Positions 9,255-18,162 of a DNA stretch of 44,717 bases are shown here, piece after piece. The stretch's first letter is position 1. The number at the start of each line of letters is the position of its first letter. Under the pieces are notes generated by a model. That model searched no databases and was not told the origin of the DNA. It saw only the letters and a program-made list of their open reading frames with translations. The translations under genes and the position numbers were made by a program. The stretch covers positions 1 to 44,717 of the forward strand of contig JADBKQ010000014.1 in assembly GCA_014896305.1 (NCBI GenBank), given 5' to 3'. This DNA comes from Limnochordaceae bacterium (lineage in GTDB: Bacteria; Bacillota; Limnochordia; Limnochordales; DUMU01).

Positions 9255-9487
9255 TGGCGATCGCCCCGGGGCACCAGCACCACAAAACCGGTTACGATGG
9301 CCCGTCGCCACCGACGAAGGCCGGTGCAGTCGTGCCTTTCCGCGCGCAAACGCCCAGTGGCCACCCTATCTGGGCAGCCACTGGGCATGCCAGCGATGTT
9401 CCAGGCCCATGCTTCAGGTCCGTTTCGTCATGGGCCAGCATCGGACGGCACCTGGCCGGCGCTCACTCAGGGCCGCCCTCCCTGGGA
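9255..9487. other. Intergenic region with a 10-bp inverted repeat
   Basis: Together with the promoter segment this makes a 308-base gap between the Rrf2 gene and the end of the saccharide operon. A perfect inverted repeat GCCCAGTGGC / GCCACTGGGC lies at 9352-9361 and 9377-9386 with a 15-base loop. It is positioned downstream of the minus-strand gene ending at 9488 and could end that transcript. No run of T follows on the minus strand, so a factor-independent terminator is not well supported. No coding potential was seen. Confidence 0.4.
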
Positions 9488-10891
9488 CTACTGCACCGCG
9501 CCTACCTGCACCCCGTTGAGAACCTTCACCTGCTGCTCCAGCAGCCGTACAGCGGCCGGGATATCTGCCGCTTTGTACAGCTTGTACCAGTTGTCGAAGG
9601 TGAACGTGTCGCCCGGCTGGGCATGCAGTGGCCAATCGCCCTTTTCCATGTCGGGCTCGAACTCCTCCACCTTCTGCCCATTGTCCAACCGCCGCTGCAA
9701 AATCTCCGTGGCCACCCAGCGGAAGTAGCCGGTACGCCACTCGCTCTCCAGCTGCCAGCCCTCGCCCTTCAGCTTGTCCACCAGGCTGTCGCCCACCGCA
9801 GGGGGATTGGGGATGATCTCCGCGACCCCCACTCCCTGGGACGGGGAGAAGTTGGTGCGCCAGCGCTCCACACTGGCGAAGATGTAAGAGGCTCCCCAGA
9901 ACGGCGGCTGCGGCCCATGGTTGTCAGTGAAAGCGAGGTAGGTCTGGCCGTCCACTTCCACGGTGCTGTTCCTGGCGGCGTAGTACTCTGCCGACGTCTT
10001 GCCTTCCTCCGCGGCGAAGTCGAGCCACCGGAAGGGTACGAGAATGTGGCGGGCGTCCGGGGCGTCACCCATCACGTTGTTGACGACCACGAGCAACTTG
10101 GTCAGGTCCGTGTATGCCCGGATCGGAACCACGGTCCGCACGTGGATATCGCCCGTGGGGTAGATGGAGATCGCCACGTTCACCCGCAATCCGGCAAACA
10201 GGTCGCTGGCATATTGATCCACCACCGTCAGCCGGACGGGCGAGGCCTTCAGAACCTGAGATTTTACTACCCGCAACGGCTCTTCATAGGTGGTCTTCTC
10301 CTCGTGCTGGCCCAGCCCGCCCTTCGACCAGTACCGGCTGAGCGGGAAGCCGGCGTACCGGACCAGCCCTAGATCCTTCACGTAGGTCTGGTCCACGCCG
10401 CCGAACCGGGTGATGTTGACGGTCCGGAACGGGGTCACTACCGCCCCCAACTGCCCATCCCTAGTGGCAATCTTCACTTCGCCTTTATCCGTGGTCTCAG
10501 CGGTAAACAGGTCCTCATACGCAGGCAGGTCCGCGAACTCATCATCGCTGACCTTGATGGTGACTGGACCCGTCGCCAGGAAGGCCAGTTCGTCGTCGCG
10601 GGAGAGCTGGCCGGACAGGTCGATATCATCGATCTGGTAGGGGATCTCCTGTCCTCGGGCGTCGATGACCCGCAGGGTATCCCAGTTCACCAGGAAGTCC
10701 TTGGGAAGCTGATCCCGCAGGAGTCCCATGTTAATGGATACCGGAACGGGCGTCCCGTCTGGACTATTTACCGTCACCGGATAGCTGTGCTCTTCGGCCG
10801 CCACCGTACCTGCTCCCACCGCCACCACCGCCGCCAGGGCGACCGTCCCTAAGGCAACCAGCAGACCATTCTGGTATTTTGCGACCGTCAT
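9488..10891 (-). CDS. Secreted protein of unknown function, last gene of saccharide operon
   Basis: This 467-residue protein starts at an ATG after GGAAAGGTGGGTTTATC. A Sec signal peptide (about residues 8-32, LLVALGTVALAAVVAVGAGTVAA) ends in an AxA-like site. The mature part opens with YPVTVNSPDGTPVPVSINM and continues through a beta-rich region (RVIDARGQEIPYQIDDID, RDDELAFLATGPV). That opening resembles secreted proteins of saccharide-degrading bacteria (DUF4861-like wording), but I do not recognise the family with certainty. The C-terminal part has many aromatics and conserved-looking HGPQPPFWGASY and GYFRWVATE segments. It lies 30 bases after the solute-binding protein gene, so a role in binding or cleaving an extracellular carbohydrate is plausible from context only. 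Confidence 0.8.
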   Translation of the reverse strand: MTVAKYQNGLLVALGTVALAAVVAVGAGTVAAEEHSYPVTVNSPDGTPVPVSINMGLLRDQLPKDFLVNWDTLRVIDARGQEIPYQIDDIDLSGQLSRDDELAFLATGPVTIKVSDDEFADLPAYEDLFTAETTDKGEVKIATRDGQLGAVVTPFRTVNITRFGGVDQTYVKDLGLVRYAGFPLSRYWSKGGLGQHEEKTTYEEPLRVVKSQVLKASPVRLTVVDQYASDLFAGLRVNVAISIYPTGDIHVRTVVPIRAYTDLTKLLVVVNNVMGDAPDARHILVPFRWLDFAAEEGKTSAEYYAARNSTVEVDGQTYLAFTDNHGPQPPFWGASYIFASVERWRTNFSPSQGVGVAEIIPNPPAVGDSLVDKLKGEGWQLESEWRTGYFRWVATEILQRRLDNGQKVEEFEPDMEKGDWPLHAQPGDTFTFDNWYKLYKAADIPAAVRLLEQQVKVLNGVQVGAVQ

Positions 10892-10921
10892 GATAAACCC
10901 ACCTTTCCTGCGAGGAGTGGA

Positions 10922-12277
10922 TTAGAACAGAAGCTTATCTACCCGCTCGACTGCCGACTGCAACGCAGAGCTGACGGACTTCTTGCCTGTCACCGACGCC
11001 ACGAATTCTTCGCTGATCGCCCGAAAGACCTCCTGGGTGTTTGGAATGAGGTCCAGCCCCCGCGTATGCGCCATGTTCATGGCAAAGGGGATGGCCAGCG
11101 GATTCTGCCGGAACCAGTTGGTGAACGTCTTGTTCCCCACGAGGTCCTCCCGCACCGGGAAGCGTCCGGTTTGCAGCAGTACGAGGTCACCCTCTTCCTG
11201 GATCATGTACTTGAGGAACTCCCAGGCCTGCTGTGGATGAGCCGCCGTCCTGGGGATCGACAATCCTTTCATATTGAAGTAGGTGTAGGGCGGGTCAGGC
11301 CCTTTGTAATCATCCGGGACGAGAATGGGCGATACCTGCCAGTGGAACTTGGCCTGCGTGTACTGGGGCAACGCCCCCTGCCCAAACCGTTGCGTCAGGA
11401 TCTTGCCCTGCAGGAACCCGTCGCCGGTAATCGGCGTCTGCGGCGTGAACTTGCGCTGCACCGCAGTGGTAAAGAACTGGAACACCGCCCGGGCGTAATC
11501 GTTGTCGAACGCCGCCCGTCCGTTCCGGATCAGCGTGCGCCCACCCGAGGCAGCCAGGTAAAAGACGTAGAAGTCCCCAATGCGGGCGTCCCACGCCTCG
11601 TTCATCCACACGTCGATGCTGGCGATCTTGCGCGGCACCAGCTTCTCGCTGAGATCGAAGAATTGCGAGTAGGTCGCCGGGAACGTCCCCCAGCCGATCT
11701 CATCGAGCAGATCTCGGTTGTACTCGATCATCGTGATCTCGGCCTGCCAAGGGACGAGGTAGTAATGACCATCCCGCATGCGGTAGGTCCGGGCAATGTT
11801 GTCACTGCTGCGCTGCTGCAGGACGGTCCAGTAATCCTTGAACTGGTCGAGTGCGAGCAGCGCGCCATCCTGGCTAAAGCCCACCATAGGCCCGGCCGCC
11901 ATGGCGGTATACAGATCCGGAGGTGTGCCGCCGGCCAACCGTACCAGGAAGATCTGCTCGGCCACACTGCCTTCCGGGATCATCTCCACTTTGACGTGGA
12001 ACTGGTCATGCGTGGTGTTCCAGCGTTCAGCAATCGTCTCCACCACGTCGTATTCGGACCGGCTGGGCCCGGTCAGGACGGTGATGGTAGGCGTCGACGA
12101 GGCCGCCCGCACCTGGCTGCCCGTCCCGCTCAAGGCGACCCCCGCCAACAGTGCGACGGCGAGCAAAACGCCGGTCGTCACCCCCAGTCTCCCCTTGCCC
12201 GACCCCTGGCCTGCCACTTCTGTGCGATCACCCGTTCGGCTTGCCGAAACCGTCTGCATCGTCCTCAGCACCCTCAT
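10922..12277 (-). CDS. Extracellular solute-binding protein, family 1 (sugar type)
   Basis: This 451-residue periplasmic-binding-fold protein of the carbohydrate ABC importer class begins at an ATG after AAAGGAGCAGGAA and overlaps the preceding gene by 50 bases. Typical family 1 features are ITVLTGPSRSEYDVVETIAERWN, LAGGTPPDLYTAMA, YYLVPWQAEITMIEYNRDLLDEIG, KGLSIPRTAAHPQQAWEFLKYM and FPVREDL. The signal sequence has a long polar N-region (about 31 residues) and then VLLAVALLAGVALSGTGSQVRAAS. There is no lipobox cysteine, which is unusual for a monoderm Firmicute. No permease or ATPase lies within the window, so it must use a transporter encoded elsewhere or act as a sensor. Substrate is unknown. 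Confidence 0.9.
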   Translation of the reverse strand: MRVLRTMQTVSASRTGDRTEVAGQGSGKGRLGVTTGVLLAVALLAGVALSGTGSQVRAASSTPTITVLTGPSRSEYDVVETIAERWNTTHDQFHVKVEMIPEGSVAEQIFLVRLAGGTPPDLYTAMAAGPMVGFSQDGALLALDQFKDYWTVLQQRSSDNIARTYRMRDGHYYLVPWQAEITMIEYNRDLLDEIGWGTFPATYSQFFDLSEKLVPRKIASIDVWMNEAWDARIGDFYVFYLAASGGRTLIRNGRAAFDNDYARAVFQFFTTAVQRKFTPQTPITGDGFLQGKILTQRFGQGALPQYTQAKFHWQVSPILVPDDYKGPDPPYTYFNMKGLSIPRTAAHPQQAWEFLKYMIQEEGDLVLLQTGRFPVREDLVGNKTFTNWFRQNPLAIPFAMNMAHTRGLDLIPNTQEVFRAISEEFVASVTGKKSVSSALQSAVERVDKLLF

Positions 12278-15152
12278 TTCCTGCTCCTTTCTGGCCCAGG
12301 GCCTGAACCGAACGCAGCTGCACGCCCTCGCCCGCACCCACATGCAGGACCACCAGGCGCACTCGCTGCCAGCCCACTCCCAGTACTGAGCGCAGGTCGT
12401 ACCGAAACAGGCCTGTCATTCGTGTATCGCCCTGCAGGTAGACTCCGTTCACATCCCCCCCTTCTCTTACCAGCTTGAGCGCCCAGGCCCCGTCTACCGC
12501 GGCGACGTCCACCACCAGCCAGGGCGTCTGGTTCGGGTCGATCAGTACCGGCTGACTCCATACGCCCCCCCAGCCCCCACTGGAGTGCCAAATCCGCAGG
12601 CCCGTGGTGACGCTCTGAGGCCGCGCATTCCCGCCCACCGCCTCCGCCGGTGCGACCAGTCGCGCCGCCCCACCCCCGGCTGGCGGGTAAGACTCCCACT
12701 GCAGCCGCAGCCACTCCCGCCCCGCCGCCACCGGCTGTCCGCTGGTGAACTCGGCAGCCGCCGCGACCAGTGTCCACCCATCCGCCTCCCCTGCCGCTGT
12801 CGGGCCGGCCACCACCCCCACGGGGCGTTGCCGGAGCACCATGTAAAACGGTACAACCCTGCCCGTAGCTGAGGTTGTGCGATCCGTGGCGGCGGTGGTT
12901 ACGGTGAAGAGAACCGGACGTCCCTCTCCAGGGCGCAATTGTACGTGCGCTGGCTCGACCTGCCATCCGGACGGCAGAACCTCGGCAGCGACCTGCAGGT
13001 CCAGCGGTTCATCCCCCCGATTCTCGAGGTAAACAGGGATCGAGAAGCTGCCCGAGGCCGGTACCACCATGCGCCCCTGGGGAGCAACCCCGACCACCGC
13101 TGCCCGCACTGTTTCCGTCACCCTGTCGTTCCCAACCCTTGCCTGAACCACTGCGCCGGTGGAAGGGAGGAGGCCTGCTGCGCCCGCAGTGGAGCGGGGT
13201 ACGGCCAGCTCCAGCACCACCCCCGCGCCATACAGCTCCTGACCTATCCGGCCAGCCTGCCGCCACCCCGGAGGCAAATCTTCCAGCGGCACCGGGGCGT
13301 CCGGCACGATCTCCCCCAGCTCGGAACGGGATGCGACCGCCACCCTCGGCAGCTGCGCTGGCAGGCTGAAGCGAAGGTTGTCCCGGTTATGCGCCAGGTA
13401 GACGTCGAGAAACTGGTTGACCAGAGCTGGCAGCGCATCTCCCGCCCGTTCACGAAACTCTGTGAGATATCGCCAGACCAACCCGGACTCAAACGCAGCG
13501 ATCAACTCGTTGCCCGGAGTCGGCTGGACACTCAAGAAGGTCGGGTAGAAGCGGCTGTACCCGTAATCGCTCTCCCACCACCAGCTGTTCACCAGCAGAT
13601 TGGCCAGCGGAACGTAGGAAAGATCCAGGTATGTGCGATCTCCTGTCAGCTGGTACAGCCAGGCCAGCCCGGCCGCACCGATGGCGGTCATGTGCGCCTC
13701 GTATTCGTACTCAAACCCTTTGCCCCGAATCTGGTCGGCGGCGGCCCGGGCGACAGCCAGGAATTGTGGCTCCCCGGTAAGCTGGTAATGTTGAAGCATC
13801 AAGTAGACAAAAGCACCGGTGGCATCCCATTCGTACGTCCCGTCGCCAGGACTCCCGGGTGTCGTGACATCCATTCCCCGCGGAAATCGGTACCCATATC
13901 CTTTCCCTAATGCCAGCAATGTCGGTTCCACCCGTTTGGCCAGGGCCACAGCCTGCGGGTCCCCTTGTAGTGCGAGCGCGGCCAACTGAATGTTGGGGTA
14001 GAAGTAGTACCAGGTATCCCAGGTGCGGGCTGCCGGCGCCAGGTTATTGGTTACACTCCCGCCCACTCCCAGGGCTGGGTCGTAAAAGTCCTCGAGATGA
14101 TCTGTCAGTCGCTGGTACAGCGCCTGGGCTAACGGGTCACGGAGCTGAGCCTGCTGCAACAGCGCCCCCAGCGGAACGGCCACCCCCAGCTGGGTGATCA
14201 ACTCCGCGTCATTGCGCCGGTCGCCCACATACGCCTGCAGAAAGCGGCCGTCTGCGGTCCAGTTACGCGGGTCGTTCACCAGAAAAGGAATCAGCCGGGA
14301 TAGTGCTTCTTGCCACCACGGGCTCTCCGCCCCTGGGCTGCCTGGACCGACCTCGTTGTGGACGCCTGGCTCGATCCTGGCTGCATCTGGCCGGTGCAAC
14401 AGCGGGTAGAGAGCGGCTAGTTCCATCACCATCTGCTGGGCCGCGTCATCATCCCCCTGTTGCCGGGCGACGCTATCCTGTCCTTCGCTTCCGGCCGGCC
14501 GCCATTGCAGCCAGGCGTCCAACAGGACGAAAGACTCCCCCTCTGCTGCCACCAGCGTGCCGCCCGGTATATGAAACTGCAGTCCTTCCTGGGTGACAGA
14601 GACCCCGTTGACCGGGTCGGCCTCCACCCGCTGAAGGTACGAATTTAGAGGGGTTAGGTCGGCGAAAGCAAGAAGGGAGCCGTGCAGGTGACGGCCTTCC
14701 GAAACGTAGGCAACGGGAGCACTCCAGCCCCGGCCCACGTAGTGAACCACCGGATACCCTGCCTGGGCCTGCCCGGCCGCGTCCACAAACTCCAACCGGG
14801 CCTCGAGCTGGTCGACGGTCACTCCTTGCCGCGGGGTGATTACCAATCGCCAATGATAGCGACCGGGCTGGGCCGGATCGGCCGTAAACGAGCTGTCCAG
14901 AGTCCCCCAGGCGGCCTGCCACTGATCGGAGGGCAGCCGGGGCTGCCAACCTGCCTGGGCGAAGCAGCTATCCGGTCTCACCTCAGCCGTTGGGGCGAAA
15001 GCTGGGGTCAAGCTGCCCGTCAACCGGAGACGAACCCCGGGAAGAGTAGCTGGTGCGCTCTCCGGTGCCGCCCCGGCAGCCGTCACTGCCAGTACCACTG
15101 ACACCGTCGTCTCCGTCAACACAACCCACCCCCTCCGCCAACCGCCCCGCAT
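12228..15152 (-). CDS. Large secreted glycosidase-like protein with NEW3-type domain
   Basis: This 974-residue protein starts at an ATG whose A is the last base of the lacI stop codon (TGATG), with GGGGAGGAG upstream. A signal or anchor helix covers residues 9-30. Residues about 30-250 are beta-rich. Residues about 270-620 form a helical repeat region with aromatic and acidic clusters (RTWDTWYYFYPNIQLAALAL, GTYEWDATGAFVYLMLQHY, AHMTAIGAAGLAWLYQLTGD), as in (alpha/alpha)6-barrel saccharide lyases and hydrolases. A segment near 720-790 (FSIPVYLENRGDEPLDLQV, PSGWQVEP) resembles the NEW3 domain found beside carbohydrate-binding modules. The C-terminal part is another beta domain. The exact CAZy family cannot be assigned by eye. 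Its operon partners (LacI, sugar-binding protein) support polysaccharide degradation. Confidence 0.8.
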   Translation of the reverse strand: MRGGWRRGWVVLTETTVSVVLAVTAAGAAPESAPATLPGVRLRLTGSLTPAFAPTAEVRPDSCFAQAGWQPRLPSDQWQAAWGTLDSSFTADPAQPGRYHWRLVITPRQGVTVDQLEARLEFVDAAGQAQAGYPVVHYVGRGWSAPVAYVSEGRHLHGSLLAFADLTPLNSYLQRVEADPVNGVSVTQEGLQFHIPGGTLVAAEGESFVLLDAWLQWRPAGSEGQDSVARQQGDDDAAQQMVMELAALYPLLHRPDAARIEPGVHNEVGPGSPGAESPWWQEALSRLIPFLVNDPRNWTADGRFLQAYVGDRRNDAELITQLGVAVPLGALLQQAQLRDPLAQALYQRLTDHLEDFYDPALGVGGSVTNNLAPAARTWDTWYYFYPNIQLAALALQGDPQAVALAKRVEPTLLALGKGYGYRFPRGMDVTTPGSPGDGTYEWDATGAFVYLMLQHYQLTGEPQFLAVARAAADQIRGKGFEYEYEAHMTAIGAAGLAWLYQLTGDRTYLDLSYVPLANLLVNSWWWESDYGYSRFYPTFLSVQPTPGNELIAAFESGLVWRYLTEFRERAGDALPALVNQFLDVYLAHNRDNLRFSLPAQLPRVAVASRSELGEIVPDAPVPLEDLPPGWRQAGRIGQELYGAGVVLELAVPRSTAGAAGLLPSTGAVVQARVGNDRVTETVRAAVVGVAPQGRMVVPASGSFSIPVYLENRGDEPLDLQVAAEVLPSGWQVEPAHVQLRPGEGRPVLFTVTTAATDRTTSATGRVVPFYMVLRQRPVGVVAGPTAAGEADGWTLVAAAAEFTSGQPVAAGREWLRLQWESYPPAGGGAARLVAPAEAVGGNARPQSVTTGLRIWHSSGGWGGVWSQPVLIDPNQTPWLVVDVAAVDGAWALKLVREGGDVNGVYLQGDTRMTGLFRYDLRSVLGVGWQRVRLVVLHVGAGEGVQLRSVQALGQKGAGNEGAEDDADGFGKPNG

Positions 15153-16270
15153 CAGTGAACGCTCCTCCCCTGCCAGCCTCCGCTCCTCGCCCCTGCCGGC
15201 GTGCCCACCGTCTCCCGCTGAGCCACTGAACAGCCGCACGAGGCCCGCACCACCAGCTCCACCGGCACCAGCACCAGAGTGAACGTCGACTCCACCCGCC
15301 CGCTCTCCAGCTGCCGCAAGAGCTGCTCCGCCGCCAGACTGCCGATTCTCTCCGTGTCAATGTGAACCGTCGTCAGCGCCGGCCGCGCCTCGGCTGCCAT
15401 GGGCACATCGTCGAAGCCGACCACCGCCAGTTCCTCGGGAAGGTGCAGACCTTTCTCCCGGGCCGCCCGGCTGGCGCCGAGCGCCATGGCGTCGTTCACG
15501 CAAAAGAGCGCCTGCGGCAGCCCGGCCCGCCCTCCCGACGCCCGCCACAACCGCTGGAACGCCTCATACCCGCTGGCCGCGGTGGTCTCGCCCACCGAAA
15601 CCACCCGGTCGCCCCCCCGGGCCTGGTGCGCCTGCACGGCCACCGCGTAGCCCGAGTAGCGGTCGCGGCTGCTCGGCCAGGAAAGTGGCCCGGTGAAGCA
15701 GGCGAGATCGGTATAACCGTGCGCCAACAGATGTTCCACCACGAGCCGGGCCCCAGCCTGGTCGTCGCTGCTGACGGCTGGCGGTCCACTACCGGCGTCC
15801 GGGCGGTTGTCGACCAGCACCAGCGGGGTGGAGCGATTCCGGATCGTCTCAAGCAGGCTGTCCGGCACCTCCGGGCCGGCAGCCAGAAAGCCAGCAAACC
15901 GGCCGGCACTGATCTCACGCTGCAACTGCTCCAAAGGAGACTCACCGACCAGCAAGGGAACGACGTGGAAGCCATGACGGCAGGCCACCGCTTCGGCAGC
16001 GTAGAGGATGGAGGAATAGAAGGGGTCCTGGGCGTGCAGTACCCGGTGGTAGCGCACCAAAAAGCCAAGCGAGTCACTCCGGCCCTCCGCCAGGCGACGG
16101 GCAGACGGGCTCGGCTGGTAACCCATCTCGTCGGCCAGTGCCAGCACCCGCCGGCGCACGTCACCCCCCACTCCTTCTTTGTTGTTGAACACCCGGGAGA
16201 CGGTGGCCACCGACACTCCGGCCCGTGCCGCCACGTCCCGAATGGTGGGTTTTGCTCCCACCCCGATCAC
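15152..16270 (-). CDS. LacI family transcriptional regulator
   Basis: DNA-binding repressor for the downstream saccharide operon and probably for itself. The N-terminal helix-turn-helix and hinge helix are clear: PTIRDVAARAGVSVATVSRVFNN, then GYQPSPSARRLAEGRSDSLGF. The sugar-binding core follows, with ALFCVNDAMALGASRAAREKG, VVGFDDVPMAAEARPALTTVHID and a C-terminal VVRASCGC end. A roughly 25-residue Gly/Arg/Ser-rich tail extends past the family end. The first in-frame start is a GTG at 16270; the GTG at 16261, preceded by GAAAGGGTGATCGGG, has better ribosome-site spacing. It is the first gene of a four-gene minus-strand unit and is divergent from the 16563 hydrolase gene. Effector sugar is unknown. 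Confidence 0.93.
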   Translation of the reverse strand: MIGVGAKPTIRDVAARAGVSVATVSRVFNNKEGVGGDVRRRVLALADEMGYQPSPSARRLAEGRSDSLGFLVRYHRVLHAQDPFYSSILYAAEAVACRHGFHVVPLLVGESPLEQLQREISAGRFAGFLAAGPEVPDSLLETIRNRSTPLVLVDNRPDAGSGPPAVSSDDQAGARLVVEHLLAHGYTDLACFTGPLSWPSSRDRYSGYAVAVQAHQARGGDRVVSVGETTAASGYEAFQRLWRASGGRAGLPQALFCVNDAMALGASRAAREKGLHLPEELAVVGFDDVPMAAEARPALTTVHIDTERIGSLAAEQLLRQLESGRVESTFTLVLVPVELVVRASCGCSVAQRETVGTPAGARSGGWQGRSVH

Positions 16271-16324
16271 CCTTTCACATCTCTGGTCCTGGCTGCCGAT
16301 TTGCCTGTCGTCCGCCGCCCGTAC

Positions 16325-16336
16325 GCAACCGCTTAC
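16325..16336. promoter_or_regulatory. Candidate LacI-family operator
   Basis: GCAACCGCTTAC fits the LacI/GalR palindrome pattern GnAAnCGnTTnC at every fixed position, with the invariant central CG. It lies 55 bases upstream of the lacI start in the lacI / alpha-beta hydrolase divergent region, the expected place for autoregulation and possible shared control. Binding is inferred, not shown. Confidence 0.55.
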
Positions 16337-16341
16337 TTATG

Positions 16342-16359
16342 TGTTACGTTCTTGTTACG
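16342..16359. repeat. Paired TGTTACG direct repeats, one helical turn apart
   Basis: TGTTACG occurs at 16342-16348 and again at 16353-16359, a period of exactly 11 bases, placing both copies on the same face of the helix. They sit six bases from the candidate LacI operator. Such spacing is typical of binding by a dimeric activator or repressor, but no matching regulator is identified. Confidence 0.35.
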
Positions 16360-16562
16360 CGGCCAAATTCCTGCTGCCATTTTGCTGAAGTGACGCCGGA
16401 AACTCACGGTACGAAGGTGCGACCCAAGCTGGTGATGTCGCCGTATCCGCAAGGCTGACGATGGTCCCGACGGGGCTCTAGCAGTGGACGGTGCAGCGCA
16501 GGAAAGGCCTTTCGTTTGCCGAAGTGAGGCGGTGTAGCGTGGCAGGATGGGAGGCAGATACC

Positions 16563-17981
16563 ATGCACAAACCCATGAGACCAATAGGATGGGTTCTTCT
16601 GGCAACCATCGTCACGGCCGTCCCTCTGGCGGGGGGTGCTCCAGGTTTATGGTCGGCCCCGGTGGTGGTGCAGGCCGCTACGGATTCATCGCCTTTGATG
16701 GCAGCAGCAGAACCAGCGGCCGTCGCTCCCACTCCAGAAAAGCTGGCCTGGCTGCATCAGAGTCTCGACCGGTATCTTCAAAACGACGATCCGACGTTCT
16801 CGTGGACGCTGTCCGATAAGATGATGCTCCCTTCAGTGGGCACGATCTACCGGCTCTCGCTCACCTCCCAAACATGGCATGACATCGTGTGGCAACATCG
16901 CTTGCTGGTCTTTGTACCGCAATCCGGGGTGAACGGAAATACCGGCCTGTTGTATATCACGGGCAGCGAAGGCGAAAACCAGAGCGTTGAACTAATGGGG
17001 CTCATCGCGAACCAGATTCACGCGCCCGTCGCCGTCTTGTACGACGTCCCCAACCAGCCCTTGCTCGGAGGCTTGACGGAAGATGCCCTCATTGCCGAGA
17101 CATTTGTGCGATTTCTCCAGTCTGGTGATCCCACCTGGGCGGCGCTGCTCCCCATGACCAAAGCGGCCGTACGAGCCATGGACGCCGTACAGGCCTTTGC
17201 GTCGCAGCAGCTCCAGCTGAATCTGACCTCGTTTGTCGTCACTGGTGCGTCCAAGCGAGGATGGACTACGTGGCTGACCGGAGCGGCCGATCGCCGTGTA
17301 AAGGGAATCGCTCCCATGGTGTACAACAACCTCAACTTGCCGGCCCAAATGCAGCTGCAAAAAGAGGAGTTTGGGGATTACAGCCTATCGATCGGGGATT
17401 ACACCGCCCACGGACTGACAGACCTGGCCAACAGTGCGGCCGGAGAAGCGCTGGCGCAGGTGGTCGATCCGTATTCATTCGTCGATCGCCTTACTATGCC
17501 CAAACTCATCATCGAGGGAACCAACGACCCCTATTGGCCCGTGGATGCCCTCAACATATACCGGCCCAACCTGAAAGGGGAGACCTATCAACTCTTTATC
17601 CCCAACGCCGGGCACGGGCTGGCGGAGTTCGACACCATTGCAAGCACCCTATCCGCTTTTTACCTCCATGTCGTCGGGCGGCTGGCTCTGCCGCAGGTGG
17701 AGGCCACCTTCTCCCCAGCGGCGGACGAGGAGGGCGTCGACCGCTTGCAGATTCAGGTGAAGCCTGCGGACAAGGTGCAGGAAGTGCAGATCTGGGCAGC
17801 CGTCTCCTCCACCAAGGACTTCCGCAGCGCCAGCTGGATGCAGGTTCGTTCTTTACAGACCCCGCCGTTCGAGGGAAGCATACGGCACATCGGGGACATG
17901 CACGGGGCCATCCTGGCTCAAATCATTCTCGACCTGGATGGGCATAAGGTCACGCTGTCGACCCCGGTGTTCATGCAGTAG
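16563..17981 (+). CDS. Secreted PhoPQ-activated pathogenicity-related (PqaA-type) alpha/beta hydrolase
   Basis: This 472-residue protein of the PF10142 family starts at an ATG after GGGAGGCAGATACC. A signal peptide covers about residues 8-39 (WVLLATIVTAVPLAGGAPGL ending near VQAA). The alpha/beta-hydrolase triad is visible: nucleophile Ser230 in VTGASKRGWTTWLTGAAD, an Asp in IIEGTNDPYWPVDA and a His in PNAGHGLAEFD. The C-terminal roughly 110 residues form a beta domain. Eukaryotic and bacterial members were named from Salmonella PqaA, and the natural substrate is unknown. Divergent orientation from the LacI-controlled saccharide operon suggests an ester-bearing polysaccharide substrate, but that is inference. 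Confidence 0.85.
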   Translation: MHKPMRPIGWVLLATIVTAVPLAGGAPGLWSAPVVVQAATDSSPLMAAAEPAAVAPTPEKLAWLHQSLDRYLQNDDPTFSWTLSDKMMLPSVGTIYRLSLTSQTWHDIVWQHRLLVFVPQSGVNGNTGLLYITGSEGENQSVELMGLIANQIHAPVAVLYDVPNQPLLGGLTEDALIAETFVRFLQSGDPTWAALLPMTKAAVRAMDAVQAFASQQLQLNLTSFVVTGASKRGWTTWLTGAADRRVKGIAPMVYNNLNLPAQMQLQKEEFGDYSLSIGDYTAHGLTDLANSAAGEALAQVVDPYSFVDRLTMPKLIIEGTNDPYWPVDALNIYRPNLKGETYQLFIPNAGHGLAEFDTIASTLSAFYLHVVGRLALPQVEATFSPAADEEGVDRLQIQVKPADKVQEVQIWAAVSSTKDFRSASWMQVRSLQTPPFEGSIRHIGDMHGAILAQIILDLDGHKVTLSTPVFMQ

Positions 17982-18011
17982 TGGGAGGCAAGGTTTCGTC
18001 TGCAAGCGGCA

Positions 18012-18049
18012 GGGGGCCCGGGCCAGGCAGCCGCTGGGTCCGGGCCTCT
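18012..18049 (+). terminator. Strong hairpin after the PqaA-type gene
   Basis: A 13-bp stem with three G-U pairs forms between 18012-18024 and 18037-18049 (core GGCCCGG / CCGGGCC), loop 12 bases. It begins 31 bases after the stop codon of the hydrolase gene. Only AATCG follows rather than a T-run, so if it ends transcription it is not a textbook intrinsic terminator. Confidence 0.45.
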
Positions 18050-18162
18050 AATCGCAAGCGTGCGAGACGTGCATAAGTTGGCCTGTCAGCATAGGCTGCG
18101 TTTCCTCAGGCAGCGTCGCACAAAGATCAAGGATGAATAGAACGATGAAAGGAGTCGGAACC

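Noticed and set aside
11066-12478. Long plus-strand frame opposite the solute-binding protein
   Set aside because: High GC makes long antisense frames common; the minus strand carries complete binding-protein motifs, and similar shadows lie opposite alaS, pepF and the M42 genes.
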